Shown: positions 1 through 5,951 of the stretch, piece after piece
Layout: the number at the start of each line of letters is the position of its first letter
Numbering within the stretch: position 1 is the stretch's first letter
Origin: CAYIBD01 sp964361655
Lineage (GTDB): Bacteria; Patescibacteriota; Minisyncoccia; Sungbacterales; SURF-37
Length of the DNA: 25,713 nucleotides
Direction of reading: 5' to 3'
NCBI GenBank assembly: GCA_964361655.1
Contig: CAYIBD010000006.1
Span: 1 to 25,713 of the forward strand
Notes under the pieces: model-generated
What the model was told of the DNA's origin: nothing
What the model saw: the letters and a program-made list of their open reading frames with translations, nothing else
Database searches by the model: none
Position numbers and translations under genes: made by a program

Positions 1-1
1 C

Positions 2-160
2 CGCGAGGAGAATCCGAAGGACCGCCGTTCCTACCTCTACCGAATTTCAACCGAATTCCTGAAATATTTCGGTCTGCGGCAGCCCCACGACCTCCCGCAC
101 TACGACGAGCTCCGCCGCTCCGCACCTGACTCGCAGGAAGCATTCACACCCCGCTCGTGA
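2..160 (+). CDS. scpB: ScpB, segregation and condensation protein B (3' end only)
   Basis: Only the last 52 codons are in the window; the frame is open from base 2 to the TGA at 158-160. The visible peptide contains the tract RRSYLYRISTEFLKYFGL followed by a DLP(x)YDEL segment. This resembles the conserved C-terminal winged-helix end of ScpB, where a Y-x-T/S-T-x-x-F-L-x-x-F-G-L tract precedes a DLPPLEEL-like segment. ScpB partners ScpA and Smc in chromosome condensation and segregation in the cytoplasm. The next gene starts one base after the stop, so the two are probably cotranscribed. The N-terminal part lies outside the window, so completeness cannot be judged. Identification rests on this short but characteristic tail. 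Confidence 0.75.
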   Translation, partial: REENPKDRRSYLYRISTEFLKYFGLRQPHDLPHYDELRRSAPDSQEAFTPRS

Positions 161-161
161 T

Positions 162-1103
162 ATGCCTGATCTCTGGAAAGGCCTGGCTGGCCTCCTTGTC
201 CTCCTGATAGCGCTCGGATTGACGAGCGTATTACTCACGGGACCTCCAACCTTGGGCGAGCGCGAGAGACAAAAAGAGCGTATTCCGCGCCTGGTTCGGA
301 ACGAGCAGCCGCTGCCGGAGGTATCGGCCGAAGCAGTGCTGGTGAGACGGCTCCGGACGGGCGAGGTGATGCATGAACGCAACGCCGACCGCACGCTGCC
401 GATCGCAAGCGTAACGAAGCTCATGACCGCACTCCTCGCCGCTGACATCGGACCCCTCGAATTCGTGCCGTTCTCATTCGAGGCCAAGCGCGCTGGCGAT
501 GCGGATGACAAACGGAGTTCGGTCGAAAGCGGCGACGCCCTGAAGGCCGAGGATGTGCTAAAAGCGCTCCTGGTGTCGTCCGACAACGATGCGGCCTATG
601 CCGCCGCGGAATACGTCGCGGTGCGGTCCCATCCGGAGCTTACCACCGCCAGCTTTGAAGAACGCGTCAAGGAATTTGTGAACGCGATGAACGATCGCGC
701 TCGCGACATTGCGCTTGCGAATACGCGTTTCTCAAATCCGACCGGCCGCGACGATCCGGAGAACTTCTCGACGGCTCGCGATATCGCCGCCCTCGCCGAT
801 CACATCCGTCTCCACCGCCCCGAGCTCTGGGCAGTCACGCGGATCCAAGAAACGTTCGCTTTTAGCAAGAGCGGACGGCGCTACGGCGTGGTGAACACCA
901 GCCCCCTCCTCGGTGAATTCCCCGCCCTCTACGGCTCAAAGACCGGATTCGACGACGAGGCGAAAGGGGCGCTCGTCATGCTCTACCAGATGGCACCCGA
1001 CGACCTCGTTGTGATCGTCCTCCTCCGCTCGCGCGACCGCTTCGGTGATGGCCGGACGCTCCTCCGGTGGGTCGAATCGAGCTTCATGCTAGAATGGCCG
1101 TAA
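162..1103 (+). CDS. D-alanyl-D-alanine carboxypeptidase (peptidase S11, penicillin-binding protein)
   Basis: A 313-residue serine peptidase that should trim the terminal D-Ala from peptidoglycan stem peptides outside the membrane. An N-terminal hydrophobic segment (about residues 7-27) is a signal anchor. The three penicillin-binding motifs are all present: S-V-T-K at 83-86 (nucleophile S83, general base K86), S-D-N at 140-142 and K-T-G at 260-262. The order and spacing fit the S11 family. There is no clear C-terminal amphipathic anchor, so membrane attachment is probably through the N-terminus. The ATG lies one base after the scpB stop and has no Shine-Dalgarno sequence, consistent with translation from a shared transcript. 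Its position just ahead of mraY fits a cell-wall cluster. DacA and DacF cannot be distinguished from the sequence alone. Confidence 0.9.
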   Translation: MPDLWKGLAGLLVLLIALGLTSVLLTGPPTLGERERQKERIPRLVRNEQPLPEVSAEAVLVRRLRTGEVMHERNADRTLPIASVTKLMTALLAADIGPLEFVPFSFEAKRAGDADDKRSSVESGDALKAEDVLKALLVSSDNDAAYAAAEYVAVRSHPELTTASFEERVKEFVNAMNDRARDIALANTRFSNPTGRDDPENFSTARDIAALADHIRLHRPELWAVTRIQETFAFSKSGRRYGVVNTSPLLGEFPALYGSKTGFDDEAKGALVMLYQMAPDDLVVIVLLRSRDRFGDGRTLLRWVESSFMLEWP

Positions 1104-1117
1104 ACTCGCCAGGCCTT

Positions 1118-2191
1118 ATGGGTATCGAAGCCGAGCTCATCTTGAATGTCCTGAAGGTCTTTGGTTTGAGCGCCGTTGCCTTTTTTTTCGCGCTCGCCTG
1201 GACGCCGCTCCTCACCCATTTCCTCTACAAATACAAACTCTGGCGAAAGGCCGTGCGACGGACCGCGCCCGATGGCGGCGGCACCCCAATCTTTGCCTCA
1301 CTGCATAAAGAGCGCGAGGTCTCAACACCTCGCCTGGGCGGGCTCCTGATCTGGATCACGACGCTCGTCGTGATCTACGCCTTTTGGCTCATGGCGAAAC
1401 TCACCGACTCACCCCTCCTCGACAAGCTGAACTTCCTCTCTCGCAACCAGACCTGGCTGCCGCTCTTTACCCTGGTCTCGGCTGCACTCCTTGGATTTGC
1501 CGATGACCTTTTGCAGGTCTTCGGGAAGGGAAGCTACGTGGCCGGGGGAATAAAATTCCGCGTTCGCGTGGGGGTGGTCCTCCTGATCGCATTGATCGGC
1601 GCCTATTGGTTCTACTTTCGCCTCGAGCAAAACTCCATCTACATTCCCGGGCTCGGCGATGTTGCTATCGGACTCTGGTTCATGCCGCTTTTCGTGACCA
1701 CCATGCTCGCGACGTTCTCGACCAGCATCACGGACGGCCTCGACGGGCTTGCCGGCGGCGTATTTGGGACGATCTTCGCGGCCTACGGCGGGATTGCGTT
1801 TTTCCGAGGCCAGATTGACCTGGCTGCCTTCTCGGCCGTGCTTCTGGGGTCGCTCCTCGCGTTCCTGTGGTTTAACATCCCTCCGGCGCGATTTTACATG
1901 GGCGAGACCGGAATCCTGGGGCTTACCACCACCGTGACCGTGCTTGCCTTTCTCACAAACTCGGTTATCGTCCTCCCTATCATCGCCTTTATCCCGGCAG
2001 TGGAGGCGGCCTCGGTCATCATCCAGCTCTGGTCCAAGCGCTTTCGCGGCCAAAAGGTGTTTCTGGTCGCGCCCATCCACCATCACTTTGAAGCCATTGG
2101 CTGGCCGTCGTATAAGGTGACGATGAGGTTCTGGGTTATCAGCGTCGTCTTTGCCATAATTGGTATGGTGTTCGCACTCGTCGGACGCTGA
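1118..2191 (+). CDS. mraY: Phospho-N-acetylmuramoyl-pentapeptide transferase MraY
   Basis: An integral membrane enzyme that transfers phospho-MurNAc-pentapeptide to undecaprenyl phosphate, making lipid I. From the ATG at 1118 it has 357 residues, close to the usual 360. Multiple hydrophobic helices are present. Family landmarks are the D-D pair at 129-130 (GFADDLLQ), the ITDGLDGLAGG loop near 204-214, WFNIPPARFYMG near 250-262 and the APIHHHFE motif with three His at 321-323. The third catalytic acid, Asp in the usual M-G-D-x-G motif, is Glu here (E263). The second-loop motif reads DDLLQ where DDYxK is common. Two in-frame upstream starts exist (ATG 1094, GTG 1067), both overlapping the previous gene. 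I prefer 1118 because its length matches the family and an AGG sits 4 bases upstream. Identification is very secure; the exact start is not. Confidence 0.93.
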   Translation: MGIEAELILNVLKVFGLSAVAFFFALAWTPLLTHFLYKYKLWRKAVRRTAPDGGGTPIFASLHKEREVSTPRLGGLLIWITTLVVIYAFWLMAKLTDSPLLDKLNFLSRNQTWLPLFTLVSAALLGFADDLLQVFGKGSYVAGGIKFRVRVGVVLLIALIGAYWFYFRLEQNSIYIPGLGDVAIGLWFMPLFVTTMLATFSTSITDGLDGLAGGVFGTIFAAYGGIAFFRGQIDLAAFSAVLLGSLLAFLWFNIPPARFYMGETGILGLTTTVTVLAFLTNSVIVLPIIAFIPAVEAASVIIQLWSKRFRGQKVFLVAPIHHHFEAIGWPSYKVTMRFWVISVVFAIIGMVFALVGR

Positions 2192-2265
2192 TCACCCGCG
2201 CGCCCACAAAGTCCTAACCAACCAAATCACGCCGGCGAAAAGCAACCGCTTGGGCGTTTTTATTA

Positions 2266-2300
2266 GTGCAAAATAAGCTGGGGTTTGCTATTATGGCGCT
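2266..2300 (+). promoter_or_regulatory. Putative leaderless promoter of the amidohydrolase gene (extended -10)
   Basis: TATTAT at 2289-2294 is preceded by TG one base earlier (TGC-TATTAT), an extended -10 box. Six bases separate it from the ATG at 2301, so transcription would begin at or next to the start codon. The -35 region at 2266-2271 (GTGCAA, 17-base spacer) is poor, which an extended -10 can tolerate. No Shine-Dalgarno sequence is possible in such a transcript. The preceding stretch 2192-2265 shows no clear terminator for mraY. Promoter assignment is an inference from motif and spacing. Confidence 0.5.
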
Positions 2301-3881
2301 ATGACCTTCGATATCCTCGTTAAAGACGGCACGATCATAGACGGCACTGGCAAGCCGCGCTTCCAGGGCGATATCGGCATTTCGGACGAGCGCATCAAAG
2401 CCATCGGCACGCCAAATCTCGCCGGTGCAGTGGGCAGAAAGACCATCTCGGCCTTCGGGAGGTTCGTCGCACCGGGATTCATTGACATCACCAGCCACGC
2501 CGACAAGAACTGGGCGCTCTTTTCCAATCCCCAGCAGGACTACCTGCTCACGCAGGGGGTGACCTCAATCCTGGTGGGAAACTGCGGGACATCGCTTGCG
2601 CCCCTGCCCGCACGCCAGGCCGTCGAGTCCTTCAAGAAGTGGCTGCTCGTCCCGGGGATCACGGTGAACTGGCTCGCCGTCGGAGAGTTTCTCGCGGAAC
2701 TTGCAAAGCGCCCGCTTGGCGTCAACGTCGGAACGCTCATCGGCCACGGCACGGTCCGCCGGGGATTGACGCGAGGCGAATCCCGGCCCCTCACTGAAGA
2801 GGAACTGCCGCAGTTCTCGCAGGTCATCGAGCGCGGCATCCGGGAGGGGGCGTTCGGGCTTTCGACCGGACTCGTCTACAGCCACGAGGCGCCTGCCTCT
2901 CCGGAGGAGCTTTCCGAACTTGCCAAAGCCATTGCGGCGGCGGACGGCGTGTATAAAACTCACCTCCGGCACGAGGGATTCAACCTGGCACCGGCAGTGA
3001 ATGAGACCGTTGAGATTGTCAGGACCTCTAAAGCCCGCGTCGTCATCTCGCACCTGAAGGCCATCGGGAAACAGGCCTGGCCGGTCTTCGGCAAAGCCAT
3101 TGCCATGATCGAGCGGGCGAGCGGCGACGGCCTCGCGTTCTACTTTGACATCTTCCCCTACCAGCGCACCGGCTCTTTCCTCTACCTCCTGCTGCCGCCG
3201 TGGGCGCGAGCCGGGGGGTTTGCAGAAATACTGAAGCGCCTCCGCGACCCGGCAACCCGCGCGACCATCGTGACCGAGCTCCAACGCCTGACCATCCACT
3301 ATGACCGTTACATCGTCGCAACGTCAGCGACGCCGAGCACGAACGGCAAGACCATTCAGGAGATTGCTGCGAGAACCGGCGAAACCCCGGAAGACACTAT
3401 CCTGGAACTGCTCCTGGCCAACGATTGCCGGGTGACTATCTTTGGGAAGGCCATCTCGGGGAAAAACCTCGCGACCGGCATCAGCCATCCCCTCGGCATG
3501 ATCGCCTCAAACGGCTCGGGTATCTCGGCTGAACTCCGACGGACCGAGAAACTCGTTCATCCTCGCTCGAGCGGGGCGGCAACTCACTTCCTCCACCGCT
3601 TCATCCGTGAGCGCGGGCTCGTGAGTTGGGAGGAGGGGATCCGAAAATTGACCTCATTCCCTGCGGGCGTAATCGGCTTCAGGGATCGCGGCCGCATCCA
3701 AGAGAAATCCTATGCCGACCTCGTAATCTTCGATCCGGAGGAGGTCCACGACGGCTCCACCTACCGGAACCCCTTTGTCCACTCCACCGGCATTCACCAC
3801 GTCATTGTGAACGGCAAGCTCGCCATTGAGAATGGTCAGCTCACCGGCATTGCCGCCGGCCAGGTGCTGAAGAAGAGCTGA
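2301..3881 (+). CDS. Amidohydrolase family protein, N-acyl-D-amino-acid deacylase relative with altered metal site
   Basis: A 526-residue cytoplasmic protein of the D-aminoacylase branch of the amidohydrolase superfamily. The N-terminal beta-sandwich (LVKDGTIIDGTGKPR), the PGFID strand at 58-62, Cys95 (GNCG), His221 (THLRHEG), His251 (ISHLKA), the HPR motif at 420-422 and the C-terminal ADLVIFDP and VIVNG segments all fit the family and nearly match the D-aminoacylase numbering (C96, H220, H250). Two usual key positions differ: the HxH after PGFID reads T-S-H (Thr64), and the S-D-G carrying the catalytic Asp (D366 in the characterised enzyme) reads S-N-G (Asn404). Hydrolysis of N-acyl-D-amino acids is therefore uncertain. 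Its place between mraY and murD, sharing one base with murD (TGATG), hints at a link to D-amino acids of the cell wall; that is inference. Confidence 0.8.
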   Translation: MTFDILVKDGTIIDGTGKPRFQGDIGISDERIKAIGTPNLAGAVGRKTISAFGRFVAPGFIDITSHADKNWALFSNPQQDYLLTQGVTSILVGNCGTSLAPLPARQAVESFKKWLLVPGITVNWLAVGEFLAELAKRPLGVNVGTLIGHGTVRRGLTRGESRPLTEEELPQFSQVIERGIREGAFGLSTGLVYSHEAPASPEELSELAKAIAAADGVYKTHLRHEGFNLAPAVNETVEIVRTSKARVVISHLKAIGKQAWPVFGKAIAMIERASGDGLAFYFDIFPYQRTGSFLYLLLPPWARAGGFAEILKRLRDPATRATIVTELQRLTIHYDRYIVATSATPSTNGKTIQEIAARTGETPEDTILELLLANDCRVTIFGKAISGKNLATGISHPLGMIASNGSGISAELRRTEKLVHPRSSGAATHFLHRFIRERGLVSWEEGIRKLTSFPAGVIGFRDRGRIQEKSYADLVIFDPEEVHDGSTYRNPFVHSTGIHHVIVNGKLAIENGQLTGIAAGQVLKKS

Positions 3882-5335
3882 TGCTGAACCTCACTGACTT
3901 CAAAAACAAAAAGGTCCTCATCATGGGGCTGGGGTTGCACGGCGGCGGGGTGGGGACCGCCGCGTTTTTCGCCAAGCTCGGCAGCCGGGTCGTCGTTACC
4001 GACCTGAAATCCAGCCGCGAGCTTGCACCATCCATTGCCGCGTTGAAACCTTTCAGAAATATTTCCTACCACCTCGGCCGGCATAGAACCCGGGACTTTA
4101 AAACCGCTGACTATGTCATCCAAGGTCCGGGCGTGCCGGATAACTCTCGCTTCCTGAAAATCGCCAAAAAAGCCGGAGTCACGATCCTCTCCGATGTTGA
4201 GATTTTCTTCCTGGTCTGCCCGGCGCCGATAATCGGCATCACCGGAACGAAAGGGAAATCAACTACCGCCTCGCTGCTCTGTGAGCTGCTCGGCGCGCGG
4301 ATCGGACGCAGATCTCGGACCGCACCCTGGGTGCGGCCGTCGCGGATCAAACGCGGATCACGGGTGTGGTTAGGCGGAAATATCCGAAGATCCGTGCTCG
4401 AGTTCCTGCCGAGGGTGAAACGCGGCGACCTGGTGGTCCTCGAGCTGTCCAGTTTCCAGCTCGATTCCCTGAAGCGCCAGCGCCGGAGCCCGCATATTGC
4501 CCTCATCACCAATATCTTCCCCGACCACCTGAACCGCTACTCCTCAATGCAGTCATACACCGCCTCCAAGGCAAATATTTTCAAGTTCCAAAAAAATGGC
4601 GATGTGCTCTTCATCAACGCCCGGGATGCGCTCCTGAACCGCTTGGCCCGAGGTGCTCCGTCTTGGGTCATCCGGTTCGATCCCGTAGGGATAATGCGCC
4701 GGTTTTCAAAAGCCCTGTCATATCAGCCGCCGCCCTACCAGCTTCCAAGTTTCGCCGCGGCCATTGCGGTGGCGCGACACCTCGGGGTAGGGGAAAGGGC
4801 CATCCGACACGTGCTCTCGCACTTCCGCGGCCTTCCCGGTCGCATGGAGCTTATCCGGAACGTCAACGGCGTGGAGTTCATCAACGACACGACCGCCACC
4901 AACCCCACCGCCGCTCGCGAAGCGATCGCAGCCACCAAGCGGCGCATCGACACACACGTCCTCCACGTCATTGCCGGAGGGGATGACAAGGGGCTGCCGG
5001 TCACGGACTTTGTCCGAGCGCTCAGGCGCCACGCGGCGACAATTATATTCCTGCCTGGCGGAGCGTCCCGAAGAATGAAATCCGAAATCAGAAATCAGAA
5101 ATCCCCCGGCCTCGCCCGAGCTCGGCCGAGGGCGGGCGAAACAAATCCCAAATCTCAAATTCCAAAAACCCTTGATGCAAAAACAATGAGAGAGGCGGTG
5201 CGGGCGGCGTTTCGTGACGCCAAGCGGGGGGACGTGGTACTGCTCTCGCCGGGGGCGGCAAGCTTCGGCCTGTTCCAGCACGAGTTTGATCGCGGCGAGC
5301 AGTTCATAAGAGCTATCCGGCGACTAATCCCTTGA
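3881..5335 (+). CDS. murD: UDP-N-acetylmuramoyl-L-alanine:D-glutamate ligase MurD, with two in-frame repeat insertions
   Basis: The cytoplasmic Mur ligase that adds D-Glu to UDP-MurNAc-L-Ala using ATP. It has 484 residues, longer than the typical 440-450. The N-terminal Rossmann domain begins VLIMGLGLHGGG. The ATP P-loop is GITGTKGKSTT at 119-129 (K126), with ELSSFQLD near 188-195, the NIFPDH motif at 211-216 and NDTTATNP at 335-342. The C-terminal domain ends GDVVLLSPGAASFGLF. Extra length comes from two low-complexity inserts, residues about 140-161 and 399-431, encoded by tandem-repeat elements (listed separately). The usual L-P-H-R-x-E motif reads LPGRME, so the His is lost. The ATG overlaps the stop of the upstream gene by one base. 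The stop overlaps a TTGACA -35 box for the next unit. Confidence 0.92.
   Translation: MLNLTDFKNKKVLIMGLGLHGGGVGTAAFFAKLGSRVVVTDLKSSRELAPSIAALKPFRNISYHLGRHRTRDFKTADYVIQGPGVPDNSRFLKIAKKAGVTILSDVEIFFLVCPAPIIGITGTKGKSTTASLLCELLGARIGRRSRTAPWVRPSRIKRGSRVWLGGNIRRSVLEFLPRVKRGDLVVLELSSFQLDSLKRQRRSPHIALITNIFPDHLNRYSSMQSYTASKANIFKFQKNGDVLFINARDALLNRLARGAPSWVIRFDPVGIMRRFSKALSYQPPPYQLPSFAAAIAVARHLGVGERAIRHVLSHFRGLPGRMELIRNVNGVEFINDTTATNPTAAREAIAATKRRIDTHVLHVIAGGDDKGLPVTDFVRALRRHAATIIFLPGGASRRMKSEIRNQKSPGLARARPRAGETNPKSQIPKTLDAKTMREAVRAAFRDAKRGDVVLLSPGAASFGLFQHEFDRGEQFIRAIRRLIP
4297..4362 (+). repeat. Intragenic repeat element in murD: two 11-base units, palindrome, two 11-base units
   Basis: Two diverged 11-base units with a GATC core (GCGGATCGGAC at 4297-4307 and GCAGATCTCGG at 4308-4318) are followed by a palindrome with 8-base arms, CCGCACCC-T-GGGTGCGG at 4320-4336. 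Two more 11-base units follow (CGCGGATCAAA at 4341-4351 and CGCGGATCACG at 4352-4362). It encodes an Arg/Ser-rich tract between the P-loop helix and the GNI motif of MurD, a position where other MurD proteins have only a short loop. The reading frame is kept. The layout looks like a small mobile or expanded element; no terminal target duplication was recognised. Confidence 0.7.
5077..5169 (+). repeat. Intragenic repeat element in murD: four heptamers, GC-rich palindrome, four heptamers
   Basis: Four 7-base units GAAATCN (5077-5104) are followed by a GC-rich imperfect palindrome centred on CCGAGCTCGG (5116-5125, arms extending to 5110-5131). Then come four 7-base units of the form CAAATCN, decaying at the end (5142-5169). 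The encoded tract is rich in Lys, Asn, Ser and Arg (MKSEIRNQKS, later NPKSQIPK). It lies between the PGGAS strand and the AKTMREAV helix of the MurD C-terminal domain, where no comparable insert is expected. The frame is preserved across the whole element. Confidence 0.8.
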
Positions 5336-5361
5336 CAGAAGATGTCAATCTAATGTACCCT
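5332..5361 (+). promoter_or_regulatory. Promoter for the small-gene pair, -35 overlapping the murD stop codon
   Basis: A perfect TTGACA at 5332-5337 overlaps the murD TGA at 5333-5335, and TACCCT at 5356-5361 lies 18 bases downstream as a -10 candidate. Transcription would start near 5368, giving a leader of about 45 bases that ends in the GGGAGGAG Shine-Dalgarno sequence of the next gene. The -35 match is strong and the -10 match is moderate (TA and final T conserved). It would let the two small genes be expressed separately from the wall-synthesis cluster. Confidence 0.5.
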
Positions 5362-5412
5362 CATCTTTAGTAGTCCTTCACGGCTTACATCCATCACCGA
5401 GGGAGGAGAAGG

Positions 5413-5640
5413 ATGGAGAGAATGTCGATTCGCACCCAGCCAGGCGAGATGTACGATGAACTCGAGGAGGACGACATCTCGCTACCTGCCCTGCTTTGCA
5501 TCCTCCTCATTGCCGCTGTCCTCTGGCTCTGGGTCTGGGCCACCAGGAACTGGCGGTTCCTCGCTGGACTCCTCCTGACTGCTGGCACCTTTGCTGGGAT
5601 CTGGTGGGCGCTCGGCAGCTGGTTCAAACTGAACCACTAG
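5413..5640 (+). CDS. Small two-helix membrane protein of unknown function
   Basis: A 75-residue protein that I do not recognise. An acidic N-terminal tail (MYDELEEDD, residues 13-21) precedes two hydrophobic segments, about 24-42 and 48-66, the second rich in Trp and Gly. The expected form is a hairpin in the cytoplasmic membrane with a short loop WATRNWR. The start is well supported: GGAGGAG at 5402-5408 sits just upstream of the ATG, one of the few strong Shine-Dalgarno sequences in the window. The next gene begins nine bases after the stop and uses a Shine-Dalgarno that overlaps this stop codon. The pair is bracketed by its own promoter and terminator inside the cell-wall cluster. A role in envelope biogenesis is possible from context only. 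Confidence 0.7.
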   Translation: MERMSIRTQPGEMYDELEEDDISLPALLCILLIAAVLWLWVWATRNWRFLAGLLLTAGTFAGIWWALGSWFKLNH

Positions 5641-5649
5641 GAGGTAGAC

Positions 5650-5898
5650 ATGCGTGGCTATGTCCGCGATGGCCGTCACCCCGTTTCCATGCAGGACGCG
5701 ACTGGGGAGGAGATAGAGCGGGTTGATCTCACCGGCTCTCAATTCCCGGTCGCCGAGGTGAGGGAGCACACCTTTATCCTCAAGACATGGCGCGGGCTGC
5801 GCCTAGAGTACCTGCAGGACGACATCCTGCTACTCAGCGCCGGTCCCGTTACCCTGCTGGAAATCGCGGGAGGGCTCAACGCAGGAGGCATCGGGTAG
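5650..5898 (+). CDS. Small soluble protein of unknown function, partner of the two-helix membrane protein
   Basis: An 82-residue protein with no recognised domain and no membrane segment. It is a mix of charged and beta-prone stretches (GYVRDGRHPVSM, FILKTWRGLRLEYL, DDILLLSAGPVTLLEI), suggesting a small beta-rich fold. The consensus-like Shine-Dalgarno TAGGAGGT at 5638-5645 overlaps the stop of the preceding gene and places the ATG four bases further on, so translation of the two is likely coupled. The 3' end is built into a terminator hairpin, with the TAG stop lying in its loop region. A free cytoplasmic partner for the membrane protein is one reading, not shown by the sequence. Confidence 0.65.
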   Translation: MRGYVRDGRHPVSMQDATGEEIERVDLTGSQFPVAEVREHTFILKTWRGLRLEYLQDDILLLSAGPVTLLEIAGGLNAGGIG

Positions 5899-5920
5899 CT
5901 ACACCGACCTCCTGCTTTTT
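5881..5920 (+). terminator. Rho-independent terminator closing the small-gene pair
   Basis: GCAGGAGG (5881-5888) pairs with CCTCCTGC (5908-5915), and inside it TCGG pairs with CCGA (5904-5907) after a two-base bulge. The stem is followed directly by five T residues (5916-5920). The left arm lies inside the last codons of the 82-residue gene. This separates the small-gene unit from ftsW, whose ATG is 31 bases beyond the T tract. Confidence 0.75.
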
Positions 5921-5939
5921 CGTTTGCCGCCAGAGGTAG

Positions 5940-5951
5940 TAGGATCGGGGT
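5940..5951 (+). promoter_or_regulatory. Putative leaderless -10 box of ftsW
   Basis: TAGGAT at 5940-5945 lies six bases before the ftsW ATG at 5952, the same spacing seen in front of four other genes in this window. The expected -35 position (5917-5922, TTTTCG) falls on the T tract of the preceding terminator and matches poorly. There is no Shine-Dalgarno sequence. Because a terminator stands just upstream, some promoter for ftsW is needed here. The assignment is tentative. Confidence 0.4.

Noticed and set aside
1067..1117. Longer mraY starting at GTG 1067 or ATG 1094
   Set aside because: Both overlap the carboxypeptidase gene and add residues not seen in the family; the 357-residue form from 1118 has the normal length. 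The 1094 start cannot be fully excluded.
1409..2086. Minus-strand open frame of 225 codons inside mraY
   Set aside because: Highly charged shadow of the hydrophobic mraY reading, without start signals or motifs.
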